NCBI GenBank assembly: GCA_944364005.1
Contig: CALVVW010000028.1
Coordinates: 1-19,935 of the forward strand
Reading direction: 5' to 3'
Length of the DNA stretch: 19,935 nt
Source of the DNA: an uncultured Bacilli bacterium
GTDB lineage: Bacteria; Bacillota_I; Bacilli_A; RF39; UBA660
The notes beneath the pieces were generated by a model. It was not told where the DNA came from. It did not search any database and worked only from the letters and a program-made list of their open reading frames with translations. Positions 1 to 7,350 of this stretch are shown here, piece after piece. Position numbers and translations under genes: made by a program. How positions within the stretch are numbered: position 1 is the stretch's first letter; every line of letters begins with the position of its first letter.

Positions 1-258
1 AAAGAACTACTAGGAATTCTTTATGCAGAAAGCTTGACCTTAAAACATCATAAAGGAAATGGTATTAAAGATGTCATCGAAAGAGATTTTGTTTCTGTAG
101 AAGAAAATGACTCTATTGTCGATTTAACCAAAGTAGTAAAAAGTACTAAGTCAGCAACCATTCCAGTCGTAGATAGAAAGAATCGTCTAACGGGACTAAT
201 TACCAGAAGTAGTCTAATTACCGCATTAAGTCAACAATTTGTAGAGGAGGATGAATAA
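1..258 (+). CDS. opuCA: Osmoprotectant (glycine betaine/carnitine/choline) ABC transporter ATP-binding protein, C-terminal CBS part, partial
   Basis: The frame is open from base 1, so the gene begins outside the window; only the last 85 codons are seen. A TTG at 34 is an internal leucine, not a start. The visible part reads as the C-terminal half of a CBS domain: a segment like IKDVIERDFVSVEEND, then IPVVDRKNRLTGLITRSSLI, the typical closing strand-helix of CBS repeats. OpuCA/ProV-type ATPases carry such CBS domains behind the nucleotide-binding domain, where they sense ionic strength or cyclic di-AMP. The identity rests mainly on the next gene, an OpuC-type permease/binding-protein fusion whose ATG overlaps this stop codon (TAATG at 256-260), which implies translational coupling. 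The ATPase motifs lie outside the window and cannot be checked. Confidence 0.85.
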   Translation, partial: KELLGILYAESLTLKHHKGNGIKDVIERDFVSVEENDSIVDLTKVVKSTKSATIPVVDRKNRLTGLITRSSLITALSQQFVEEDE

Positions 259-1832
259 TGGAATTACTCAATTATTTAATAGATAATAAAAACCAGATTA
301 TCTCCTTATGTTTAGAACACATAGAACTAACATCCCTTGCACTAATTATTGCGATAATTATTGGAGTACCCGTTGGTATTTTAATTAGTTATAAACAAAA
401 ACTAAATAAACCAGTCCTTGGTATTACCAGTGTAACCCAGGCTATACCAAGTATGGCCTTACTGGGATTTATGATTCCATTCCTTGGAATTGGAACCATA
501 CCAGCCATCGTGGTCGTAGTGCTATATTCATTATTACCAATTATAAAAAACACCTATACCGGTGTCACTAATATCTCCCCTGCAACAATAGAAGCTGCCA
601 AAGGAATAGGACTAACCAAAGGCCAAATATTAACAAAAATCCAAATTCCGCAAGCTCTACCAATCATTATGGCCGGGGTAAGAATTTCATCTGTTAGTGC
701 CGTAGGACTAATGACCATGGCTGCCTTTATTGGAGGAGGAGGACTAGGTTATTTAATATTTTCAGGAATACGTACTGTAAATAATTATCAAATATTAGCA
801 GGTGCAATACCAGCTTGTATTCTAGCTCTATTAGTAGACTATTTCTTTGGTGCTATAGAAAAATTAGTAACACCAGTAAGCTTGCAAAAAGGAAATAAAT
901 CAAAAGAAAAAATAAAAAGAGAACGTCGTAGAAATAAAATAATAGTTGTGGTAACATTAATACTTCTAGCGATATTATTTCTTAGTGAACTAGATTTCTC
1001 AAAGAAAAATGAAAATGTAATACGAGTTGGTAGTAAAGACTTTACAGAACAAGAAATATTATGCTACATGACTTCTCATGCAATAGAAAACAATAGCGAT
1101 ATTGAGGTAGAAGAGGAATGTAATTTAGGAGGAGCACAAGTAGTATTTTCTGCTCTAACAAATGATAACATAGATTTATATATTGATTATGCTGGAACAG
1201 ATTATACAGATATTTTAAAACACAAACCAATATCAGACGTTGAAAAAGTATATCAAACAGTAAAAAAAGAAATGAAAGAAAAATATAATGTAGAAGTATT
1301 AAAGCAAATGTCTTTTAATAATACCTATGCACTAGCTGTAACCAAAGAAACAGCAAATAAATATAATCTAAAAACCATCAGTGACTTAACAAGAGTATCA
1401 AAAGACCTAACCATTGCCCCAACTCTAGAATTTATTAATAGAGAAGACGGCTTACCAGGACTAGAAAAAGCCTACGGACTAGAGTTCAAAGATACGATTG
1501 GTATCGATGGAAGCCCTAGATACACAGCCTTATTAAATGATAGTGCCCAGGTAATCGATGCTTTTACTACCGATGGCCTATTAAAGAAATTTAATCTTGT
1601 AGTATTAGAAGACGATAAAAGCTTTTTTCCGCCTTATAATGCAATACCCTTAGTAAGAAAAGATATATTAGAAAAATATCCAGAAATAGAAAATATCTTA
1701 AATAACTTAGGAACCTATCTAACGGATGAAGTCATGCAAGATTTAAACTATCAAGTAGACGAATTAGGCCAAAGTCCTGAAAAAGTAGCAACAGATTTCT
1801 TAAATGTAATAGATGTAACAAAAGAAAAATAA
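258..1832 (+). CDS. Osmoprotectant ABC transporter permease fused to substrate-binding protein (OpuCB-OpuCC type)
   Basis: This 524-aa protein imports quaternary ammonium osmolytes (betaine, carnitine or choline type) together with the ATPase upstream. Residues 1-205 are a binding-protein-dependent permease with about five or six membrane segments and a clear EAA loop (E112-A-A-K-G-I-G to P131) that docks the ATPase. A basic linker (about 211-227) and one more hydrophobic segment (228-243) tether the C-terminal half outside the membrane. Residues 255-524 are an OpuCC/ProX-like binding domain: SKDFTEQ at 259, LGGAQVVFSAL at 290, IDLYIDYAGT at 305, DGSPRY near 417 and DAFTTDG at 434. Fused permease-binding proteins of this kind are known in lactic acid bacteria and other Bacillota, so a separate OpuCC is not needed. 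Third codon positions are richer in A and C than in later genes. RBS GAGGAGG lies at 244-250. Confidence 0.93.
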   Translation: MELLNYLIDNKNQIISLCLEHIELTSLALIIAIIIGVPVGILISYKQKLNKPVLGITSVTQAIPSMALLGFMIPFLGIGTIPAIVVVVLYSLLPIIKNTYTGVTNISPATIEAAKGIGLTKGQILTKIQIPQALPIIMAGVRISSVSAVGLMTMAAFIGGGGLGYLIFSGIRTVNNYQILAGAIPACILALLVDYFFGAIEKLVTPVSLQKGNKSKEKIKRERRRNKIIVVVTLILLAILFLSELDFSKKNENVIRVGSKDFTEQEILCYMTSHAIENNSDIEVEEECNLGGAQVVFSALTNDNIDLYIDYAGTDYTDILKHKPISDVEKVYQTVKKEMKEKYNVEVLKQMSFNNTYALAVTKETANKYNLKTISDLTRVSKDLTIAPTLEFINREDGLPGLEKAYGLEFKDTIGIDGSPRYTALLNDSAQVIDAFTTDGLLKKFNLVVLEDDKSFFPPYNAIPLVRKDILEKYPEIENILNNLGTYLTDEVMQDLNYQVDELGQSPEKVATDFLNVIDVTKEK

Positions 1833-1833
1833 G

Positions 1834-1862
1834 TTGACGAAACACAAGATAAATATTATCAT
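1834..1862 (+). promoter_or_regulatory. Possible sigma-A promoter for the 1880 gene
   Basis: TTGACG (1834-1839), a 17-bp spacer and TATCAT (1857-1862) give one mismatch from consensus in each box. Transcription would start near 1869, directly at the Shine-Dalgarno AGAGGTG (1869-1875), so the leader would be very short. That makes this site less certain than the one at 3240. Confidence 0.42.
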
Positions 1863-1879
1863 AGTAACAGAGGTGTATT

Positions 1880-2461
1880 ATGTATTACAATTATAGAAAA
1901 GAAAGATTAAAGAGTGCCTTAATCATCTGCTTCATATTAGCAATCGCGATTTTTGCAACTCATCACATATATTATAAATTTCAAAATGAAAGAAATACCG
2001 ACTATAGTTCAGAATCCCTAGATATTACTTTTCATGAAGAAACAGGAGATAAAGTAACACTAACTAGGGTAACTCCGGTAACGGATGCAGTAGGTCTATC
2101 TTCGCAATCTTATACATTTACCATAAAGAATAATATGACAATACCAGTAGACTATACTATTAAATTAGTCGATGACTTAGAAACGGTATTTGAAGATAAT
2201 TGCGGAGAAATAGAAATGCCTAAAGACATTATCAGGGTAGCAATTAAAAGTGAAGAAAAAACTGAAATTTATACATTAAGTGAACTAGAAGATGGCGTAT
2301 TAGAAATAGATAAAATAAAACCATTAGATGAAGAAGAGTATACAATTCGAGTTTGGACCACGCAAAATACTACATTACAAGCAGGAAGTACAAGACATTA
2401 TCATGGAAAAATTCAAATTGTAGAAGATGAAAATCAAATTGCAATATTAAATAGAAATTAG
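1880..2461 (+). CDS. Membrane-anchored protein of unknown function, extracytoplasmic beta-rich domain
   Basis: I do not recognise this 193-aa protein. Residues 1-10 are basic, 12-32 form one membrane segment (ALIICFILAIAIFATHHIYY), and no lipobox cysteine follows, so it is probably an N-in anchored exported protein. The outer part (about 45-185) alternates short hydrophobic strands with polar turns, for instance QSYTFTIKNNMTIPVDYTIKL (part of a strand pair near 80-100), TRVTPVTDAVGL and EEYTIRVWTTQ. This looks like an immunoglobulin-like or camelysin/TasA-like sandwich, but there is no sequence match I can name. The start is fixed by AGAGGTG at 1869-1875. It sits 47 bases after the transporter and 8 bases before yceD, so it may be co-transcribed with yceD-rpmF, or it may have its own promoter at 1834-1862. 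Confidence 0.7.
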   Translation: MYYNYRKERLKSALIICFILAIAIFATHHIYYKFQNERNTDYSSESLDITFHEETGDKVTLTRVTPVTDAVGLSSQSYTFTIKNNMTIPVDYTIKLVDDLETVFEDNCGEIEMPKDIIRVAIKSEEKTEIYTLSELEDGVLEIDKIKPLDEEEYTIRVWTTQNTTLQAGSTRHYHGKIQIVEDENQIAILNRN

Positions 2462-2469
2462 GTGATACT

Positions 2470-2955
2470 ATGGATATTGATTTAACAAAACTTCACAATC
2501 ACAGTGTAGAAAAATTAGATATTTCCAATACTTATTCCATACCAGATAGCTATTATGGTACAACAGGTATCAAAAAATTAGAAAATATTCAAGTCGATGG
2601 TTATGTATATTTATCGTTTGCAGATGATGATGTAACAGAAGAAGTAGATAGTATAAAATGTACAATAAAAGGAAATATGGTTTTAGAAGATTCTATTTCT
2701 CTAGAGCTAGTAGAATACCCTTTTTCTATTGAATATGATGATAAAATAGAAGAAAATTGCAAAAAAAATGAAAATACTCTTGATATATTTTCGTTTTTAT
2801 GGGAAAATATTGTACTAGAGGTCCCTCTGCAATTTACTAAAGTAACTGACTTTTCTAAATTTCGCGGAGATGGATGGAAATTAGTGAGTGAAAATGAGCT
2901 TACGAACAATAACAACCCATTTAGTGAGTTATTAGATAAGATGAAAGAGGAGTGA
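2470..2955 (+). CDS. yceD: YceD/DUF177 family protein encoded upstream of L32
   Basis: This 161-aa protein belongs to the YceD (DUF177) family, which almost always precedes rpmF and has been linked to 23S rRNA or large-subunit maturation. Family landmarks are visible: VDGYVYLSF near 42-50 followed by SIKC (C64), the acidic-hydrophobic block [17 protein letters not shown] at 104-120, GDGWK at 133-137, and a C-terminal [11 protein letters not shown] at 149-159. The usual paired C-x-R-C motif is reduced to the single C64; the second cysteine is replaced by a residue of the stretch TIKGNM, which is a divergent feature. Translation starts at ATG 2470 behind GGTGATA (2461-2467). The TGA stop at 2953-2955 is 4 bases from the rpmF start, so the two genes are translated as a unit. 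Confidence 0.88.
   Translation: MDIDLTKLHNHSVEKLDISNTYSIPDSYYGTTGIKKLENIQVDGYVYLSFADDDVTEEVDSIKCTIKGNMVLEDSISLELVEYPFSIEYDDKIEENCKKNENTLDIFSFLWENIVLEVPLQFTKVTDFSKFRGDGWKLVSENELTNNNNPFSELLDKMKEE
2947..2952 (+). promoter_or_regulatory. Shine-Dalgarno that fixes the long rpmF start
   Basis: GAGGAG lies 7 bases before ATG 2960 and 10 before ATG 2963. The later in-frame ATG at 2981, which would give a protein starting MFAVPF, has no purine-rich site in front of it. The extended N terminus of L32 is therefore supported by the sequence. Confidence 0.75.
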
Positions 2956-2959
2956 TAAT

Positions 2960-3169
2960 ATGATGAAATTAGATATTCAAATGTTTGCTGTTCCTTTTCG
3001 TAAAGTTTCAAAGACAAGAAAAAGAATGAGAAGAAGTCATAATGCAATGGATATCCCTGGAATGGTAAAATGTCCTAATTGCGGAGAAATGATTAAAGCT
3101 CATAGAGTTTGTCCAAAATGTGGAAACTATAAAGGAAAGAATGTTGTTTCAGTAAAAGAAAGCGAATAA
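2960..3169 (+). CDS. rpmF: 50S ribosomal protein L32 (bL32), zinc-ribbon form, with a Prp-like N-terminal leader
   Basis: This 69-aa protein is bL32 of the large ribosomal subunit. After the leader, residues from A10 read [18 protein letters not shown], the standard L32 start (usually written MAVPFRRTSKTRKR). Two cysteine pairs, CPNCG and CPKCG, form the zinc ribbon, so this is the zinc-binding form. The odd part is the N terminus: [10 protein letters not shown] precedes the conserved AVPF. This resembles the leader of ribosomal protein L27 in staphylococci and other Bacillota (MLKLNLQFFA, then SKKG), which the cysteine protease Prp removes just before the alanine. Cleavage at the same place here would leave exactly the mature L32 N terminus. 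The start is supported by GAGGAG at 2947-2952. The gene is coupled to yceD and followed by a hairpin terminator. Confidence 0.95.
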   Translation: MMKLDIQMFAVPFRKVSKTRKRMRRSHNAMDIPGMVKCPNCGEMIKAHRVCPKCGNYKGKNVVSVKESE

Positions 3170-3190
3170 AATAACTTCAATAATTTTATG

Positions 3191-3216
3191 AAAAGGATGG
3201 TGAGAATCATCCTTTT
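3191..3216 (+). terminator. Rho-independent-like terminator after rpmF
   Basis: AAAAGGATG (3191-3199) pairs with CATCCTTTT (3208-3216) around an 8-base loop, a 9-bp stem. The T-rich end is short (CCTTTTATAG), so termination may be partial. It lies 22 bases behind the L32 stop and upstream of the next promoter, the expected place for the end of this operon. Confidence 0.6.
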
Positions 3217-3239
3217 ATAGTGCAAAAAAAAACGGATAA

Positions 3240-3268
3240 TTGACAACTTATATGAAAAATAGTACAAT
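3240..3268 (+). promoter_or_regulatory. Near-consensus sigma-A promoter of the prepilin-like gene
   Basis: TTGACA (3240-3245), a spacer of exactly 17 bp, then TACAAT (3263-3268): perfect -35 and one mismatch in the -10. The start would fall near 3275, leaving a leader of about 25 bases with GGTGAT (3290-3295) before ATG 3301. This indicates strong housekeeping expression of the surface protein. Confidence 0.8.
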
Positions 3269-3300
3269 TCAATTAGAATATGGCAATATGGTGATAGAAT

Positions 3301-5799
3301 ATGAGAAGAAATATTAAAAATGAATCTGGTTTTACAATGATAGAATTACTCGCAACAATTACGATTCTTGGTATTTTAATGGGAGTTGCTATTGGTGCTG
3401 TTTCTTGGATTTTAGATTTAAATGAAAAAAGATATTATTCTACTTTAGAAAAAAATGTGGCTTTAGCGGCAGAATCTTATTATGCGGATCATAGAGCGTC
3501 TTTACCAAGTGCTATTGGTCAAAGTAGAAAATTACTATTAAAGACATTGGTAGAACAGAAATATTTACCTGATGTTTTAGATTATGGAAAAGGTGATTGT
3601 ACTGCTTCTTTAGAGAGTTATGTAGTAGTAACGAAATATTCTAAGAAAGACTATCTTTATAATGTTTATTTTGATTGTCCAGCTTATAAGACTAGACAAG
3701 AAGATGCAATCAAAGACTTGTCTATTACTATTAATTTTGATTATGATGATAAAAAAGTAAAAGAGTCAAAAGTTAATATTAAGATTAATAGCACGGAAGA
3801 TAATAAAATAGCTAGTTATGAGTATATTATTTATAAAGATGGACAAAATGTATATAATTCAGAAAATGTTTCAGCAGGATATGTAGATAATATTAATCGA
3901 CAAGTAAAATTAAAAGATTATGTACCCGGTAATATCAGAATAGTAGTTACTGCTTATGATATGTATGGAAATAAAAAAACAAAAGAAAAAGAGGTAGCGA
4001 TTTATAATAATGGCCTACCAGAGTGCGGAACAGAAAGTCCCGTATATAATAAGTGGACGAATGCCAAAGATGCTAAGCGAAAAGTAACGATAAAATGTGT
4101 TAACGGAGACATAACTTGTTTAAGACGAAATTATTCAGAGACCTTTACTAGTGATATGAAAACGGGTTACATTACTATTACTGGTACAAATAATAAAGAA
4201 AAGAAATGTCCGGTAGGGGTGTATATTGATAAAACACCACCTGTTTGTGGAAGTAATGATGGAAGTAAAGTATGGACAAATAAAAATAGAACAGTAAAGG
4301 TTCAGTGTTCGGATGCTACTAGTGGCTGTACTAAAGAAAATGGTTATAGTAAGACATTTAGTAAGACAACACAAGAAGGAAAGATAGAGATTAAAGATAA
4401 TGCAGGAAATACAAAAGAGTGTGAAGTGGATGTTTATGTAGATAAAACTCCACCAAAATGTGTCGTAACAAAAGAAAATAACAGTTGGACAAATAAGGAT
4501 GTTACAGTAGAGGTACAATGTACTGATGGAGAAAGTGGATGTAAGAAATCAACTTATAGCGAAGTAATAACTTCGACAACAAAAACCAAAACAATTACTG
4601 TTTCAGATAAGGCTGGAAATACAGCAACATGTACAGCAAATGCTTATGTAGATAAAAGTAAACCAACAGTACCAACCTCTGAGATTAGAATAAATAATAG
4701 TACAGGAGCCATTCAAAAGAACCAAAATAAATGGACATCTAATACTTTATGGTGGGGTAATTTTAAATCAACAAGCACATCAGGAATAGATCACTATGAA
4801 TTTTCTGAAGGTTGTACAGGAACTAAGAGTGGGAATTTAGCAAGTAGCTATACATATGATAAAGATAAAAATACAACCTATTGTATCAGAGCAGTAAGCA
4901 AAGCAGGAGTAGCAAGCGACTGGAGTAGCCCTTATTATTTTAAAATTGACAAAACTCCACCAGCTTGTCCATCGATATATTCTTCTGTTGCTGAAAACAC
5001 TTGGACAAATCAAAATATTACTTTTACTTTCAATTTTTCTAGTGATACGTCAAAATATGTTTGGTATACCAAAACTAAAGGAGCTTCTAGTTGGGAAGAT
5101 TGGGTAAACCATGGAGAAAATAGTACTAGTGTAAACAGTAAAACAATCTCTGGAGAAGGATTAAGAAAAATCGGAGTTCGTGTATATGATGTGGCTGGAA
5201 ATAGTCAACTTTGTGGAACTACTCCAACATATAAAATAGACAAGACTGCACCATATACCCCTTATTTAGATATAAATTCAACAGTATTAGTAGATGGAGT
5301 ATTAGTATATGCTAATATCTATGGTGATTGCGATGAAGCTTGCCATAATCAAATTCCTGACTTGCATAAACGTAGTGTAGAATTGCAACAAAATAGAGAT
5401 GCTTGTTTTAATCATTTATCTTGTAATATTGGATCCAAAAGTAAATCAGAAGGAAAATGCCTTTTTTCAAAAAAATATGCATGTGGAGGTTTTAAGTGGA
5501 CTGCAGAAGATGATACTAGTAAAGCTGCTGATGTTTCAGGAGTAAATTCAATATATTGTCTTTCATGGCAAGATTATGGTTGTGTGACAGGAAGTAATCA
5601 AGGAGACTATTCAGAAACTTATTTTCAAGCAATAGACAATGCAGGAAATGTTAGTGCTAAATTGAAAGTAACTATTTTAAATTACCATATGTATACAGAA
5701 ACAGTATTAAATAAATATTATGAAAGTAGAAATTTTGAATGGGTATTAAAAAGTGGTATGTCAAGACCTGCCCAATTTAATAATTCTTGTTATAGTTAA
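3301..5799 (+). CDS. Very large prepilin-like surface protein with cysteine-rich repeats
   Basis: The 832-aa product begins with a type IV prepilin/pseudopilin signal: a basic N terminus, G10|FTMIE with glutamate at +5 of the mature protein, and a hydrophobic helix to about residue 38. The usual PilD-like peptidase would cut after G10 and methylate F11. Pilins are normally 100-200 aa; this one has some 790 residues outside. Residues 50-130 resemble a pilin-type head with C100 and C126. Three related repeats follow, each with four cysteines: C242/266/273/303, C316/336/343/374 and C387/407/414/444. Repeats are joined by DKTPP-type linkers (310, 381, then DKSKP 451, DKTPP 550, DKTAP 647) and contain WTNK and D-AGN motifs, typical of bacterial Ig-like modules. 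A cysteine-rich cap closes the protein (C677 to C830). In all there are 27 cysteines. It is probably a surface adhesin or pilus tip. No pilus assembly genes lie nearby. The companion gene follows 20 bases later. Confidence 0.85.
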   Translation: MRRNIKNESGFTMIELLATITILGILMGVAIGAVSWILDLNEKRYYSTLEKNVALAAESYYADHRASLPSAIGQSRKLLLKTLVEQKYLPDVLDYGKGDCTASLESYVVVTKYSKKDYLYNVYFDCPAYKTRQEDAIKDLSITINFDYDDKKVKESKVNIKINSTEDNKIASYEYIIYKDGQNVYNSENVSAGYVDNINRQVKLKDYVPGNIRIVVTAYDMYGNKKTKEKEVAIYNNGLPECGTESPVYNKWTNAKDAKRKVTIKCVNGDITCLRRNYSETFTSDMKTGYITITGTNNKEKKCPVGVYIDKTPPVCGSNDGSKVWTNKNRTVKVQCSDATSGCTKENGYSKTFSKTTQEGKIEIKDNAGNTKECEVDVYVDKTPPKCVVTKENNSWTNKDVTVEVQCTDGESGCKKSTYSEVITSTTKTKTITVSDKAGNTATCTANAYVDKSKPTVPTSEIRINNSTGAIQKNQNKWTSNTLWWGNFKSTSTSGIDHYEFSEGCTGTKSGNLASSYTYDKDKNTTYCIRAVSKAGVASDWSSPYYFKIDKTPPACPSIYSSVAENTWTNQNITFTFNFSSDTSKYVWYTKTKGASSWEDWVNHGENSTSVNSKTISGEGLRKIGVRVYDVAGNSQLCGTTPTYKIDKTAPYTPYLDINSTVLVDGVLVYANIYGDCDEACHNQIPDLHKRSVELQQNRDACFNHLSCNIGSKSKSEGKCLFSKKYACGGFKWTAEDDTSKAADVSGVNSIYCLSWQDYGCVTGSNQGDYSETYFQAIDNAGNVSAKLKVTILNYHMYTETVLNKYYESRNFEWVLKSGMSRPAQFNNSCYS

Positions 5800-5819
5800 T
5801 AAAGGAGAAATATAATACT

Positions 5820-6542
5820 ATGAAAAAAGTGGCTTTGATAATTCTACTCTTGAGTGTGTTGATGGTTACCTATGGTTTGATATATATTTATCAAAATAAA
5901 ACTAGTTCGAATGAAAAAAAAGTAACACAAGGTTTTCAATTAATAGGTACAAAAACAGTAAAAATATGCCAAAAAAAATGTGAATTAGAAAGTATGAAAT
6001 TTTCTGAATTAGCGTTAGATACCTCAATACCAGTAATATTAGAAAAAATTAATCAAATTAATAGTGACACAAAAAATTATTATGAATTAGCAACTTCTGA
6101 TATAAACAAAATTGAAGAGTGTTCAGCAGTAAGAGATAAATATAAACATCAGTTTTATATTTTAACAAATTACCAATTATATCAAAATGATGAAATAATC
6201 TCTATTGCAGTAAATAGAACAAAACGAAATGTATGCAACAGCACCTATGAAACACTTCCATATTCCATCATAGTCTATGATAAAGAAAATAAAATAGAGC
6301 TTACACAACAAGATATTTTGAATAAAGCAGGATATACAGAAGAAACAGTAAATCAAGCAATAATTAATTACATTGAAAACAATAATAAGTTTAGTGATTA
6401 TAAGATAAACTTGGACGATATATTCATTGACGGAAAAGCTAACTATAGTCTGTTTTATAATGAAAATGGTGAGATAGTTTTAGCATTTCAAATTAGAAGT
6501 ATTAATACATTTAATTATCAAGAAATCAGTCTAGGAAATTAA
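5820..6542 (+). CDS. Membrane-anchored exported protein of unknown function, probable companion of the prepilin-like protein
   Basis: I do not recognise this 240-aa protein. Residues 4-26 form a single membrane segment (VALIILLLSVLMVTYGLIYI) without a lipobox, so the rest is probably outside the cell. The outer part has four cysteines in three groups (KICQKKC near 49-53, EEC near 100, NVC near 140), enough for two disulfides, which fits the cysteine-rich partner upstream. Predicted strands alternate with charged loops; there is no catalytic motif I can name. RBS AAAGGAG (5801-5807) lies only 20 bases behind the upstream stop with no terminator between, so the two genes share a transcript. A role in presenting or anchoring the prepilin-like protein is inference from position alone. 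Confidence 0.72.
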   Translation: MKKVALIILLLSVLMVTYGLIYIYQNKTSSNEKKVTQGFQLIGTKTVKICQKKCELESMKFSELALDTSIPVILEKINQINSDTKNYYELATSDINKIEECSAVRDKYKHQFYILTNYQLYQNDEIISIAVNRTKRNVCNSTYETLPYSIIVYDKENKIELTQQDILNKAGYTEETVNQAIINYIENNNKFSDYKINLDDIFIDGKANYSLFYNENGEIVLAFQIRSINTFNYQEISLGN

Positions 6543-6599
6543 TTAATAATATTATATTCAATAACAAAACTAAAATAGTTGATTTATTGCTAGATATAT

Positions 6600-6626
6600 C
6601 GAGTGAATGTCAATAGTGTTGTTGAA
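6600..6626. repeat. Possible ISL3-type terminal inverted repeat remnant
   Basis: GAATGTCAATAGTGTTGTTG (6605-6624) lies just beyond the 3' end of the decayed transposase. ISL3 elements usually end in a sequence like GGCTCTTTGTCAA followed by a similar GTTGTTGG stretch, so this may be the right end of the old element. No matching left end is seen, in line with 5' truncation of the transposase. Confidence 0.35.
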
Positions 6627-6648
6627 ATAAAAACTCATGGTAAATGAA

Positions 6649-7291
6649 CTATGTAAGAGGACTAGAGATTAGTTTTCTTTTATTGTGTAATTGAAAGATT
6701 ATAAATTTCTTTAATAATCATGATTTAAGTTTTTAAATGTGCAAACTGTCTATAATCTCAAACATTATTTGTTCCATCAACAATTTTGTTAAATATTCAT
6801 AATCAAAAGCATTGATGATATAACTGTTGGAATTTAAAATTTTTTTAATAGTTTGTTTAGTATATTTATTTAGCATCTTATTATCAATATCGCGAATAAT
6901 ATTAAGAAACTTTTCTTTATCTTTTTTAGCAATAGATATAATGATTCTTTGATATAAGTTATATATAATTTAGTATAGTGTCAGTATTTATAAGATATTG
7001 AACTATATCATGTTGACTAACTTCTTGATTAAATTTTTTAGAATGTTTTTTGGTAGTTTTACTCAATTTTTCTTTAGACGCACCATAAAGAATTTTGTTA
7101 GTGGAATTAGTAGAAATACTATTTCTAAAAGATAAATACTTTTGCCTTTGTTATTTAATATTTCCTAATACAATCAATATGAGAGTCGTTTAATCAGATA
7201 CTTCCGATATTCTATTAAACAATTGTATTGTATGATAAGCTTTCAAATAAATTTCTTTTATAGAATAAAATAGTGTCAGTTCATATCCCTT
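6649..7291 (-). pseudogene. Decayed ISL3-family transposase (C-terminal half)
   Basis: The only long gene-free stretch (6543-7350) holds a broken coding region read on the - strand. From 7291 down one frame gives segments like KAYHTIQLFNRISEVSD, LSFRNSIS and SQHDIVQYLINTD, with in-frame stops at 7190-7192 and 7151-7153. At the AT-rich tract 6959-6975 the frame shifts and continues as YNLYQRIIISIAKKDKEKF and IINAFDYEYL, then stops at 6733-6735. Past two stops the same frame gives KKFIIFQLHNKRKLISS and ends at 6649. The order matches the second half of ISL3 transposases as I know them: FHxIQ, a DIVxYL-LYQ block, INAL-YPYSNAKLE, and a basic FKxRI tail. The first half and the upstream end are missing. 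The gene can no longer make a functional enzyme. Family assignment is from remembered motifs. Confidence 0.62.
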
Positions 7292-7327
7292 CTAGTAAAA
7301 ACACTATAAAACTTGATAAAAATATAT

Positions 7328-7333
7328 TATAAT
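7328..7333 (+). promoter_or_regulatory. Possible -10 box before the GT-C gene
   Basis: A perfect TATAAT at 7328-7333 precedes AGGTGAT (7341-7347) and ATG 7351. No convincing -35 lies 16-18 bases upstream (TTGATA at 7313 is only 9 bases away). The implied leader would be about 11 bases. Confidence 0.35.
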
Positions 7334-7350
7334 AAAATGTAGGTGATACT

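Noticed and set aside
1042..1230. 62-codon open frame on the - strand in the transporter
   Set aside because: Lies opposite the conserved substrate-binding domain; shadow.
2601..3047. 148-codon open frame on the - strand across yceD and rpmF
   Set aside because: Antisense shadow: serine- and phenylalanine-rich, no RBS, and both sense genes are clear family members.
2981..3169. Shorter L32 start at ATG 2981 (MFAVPF)
   Set aside because: No Shine-Dalgarno before it, while GAGGAG is correctly spaced from ATG 2960/2963.
3170..3300. Riboswitch or leader element before the prepilin-like gene
   Set aside because: The predicted transcript leader is only about 25 bases, too short for a riboswitch; the hairpin at 3191 lies upstream of the promoter.
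4135..4518. 127-codon open frame on the - strand inside the prepilin-like gene
   Set aside because: Mirror of the repeat coding; low-complexity I/C/F/T content and no start signal.
4021..4670. Possible CRISPR or DNA-level tandem repeat from the repeated DKTPP/WTNK coding
   Set aside because: Repeats are at protein level with diverged DNA and a ~71-codon period; no short identical repeats with spacers.
6975..7280. 11-bp direct repeat ATAGTGTCAGT at 6975-6985 and 7270-7280
   Set aside because: Short, in AT-rich decayed DNA, and one copy is inside the transposase remnant; likely chance, not an attachment site.
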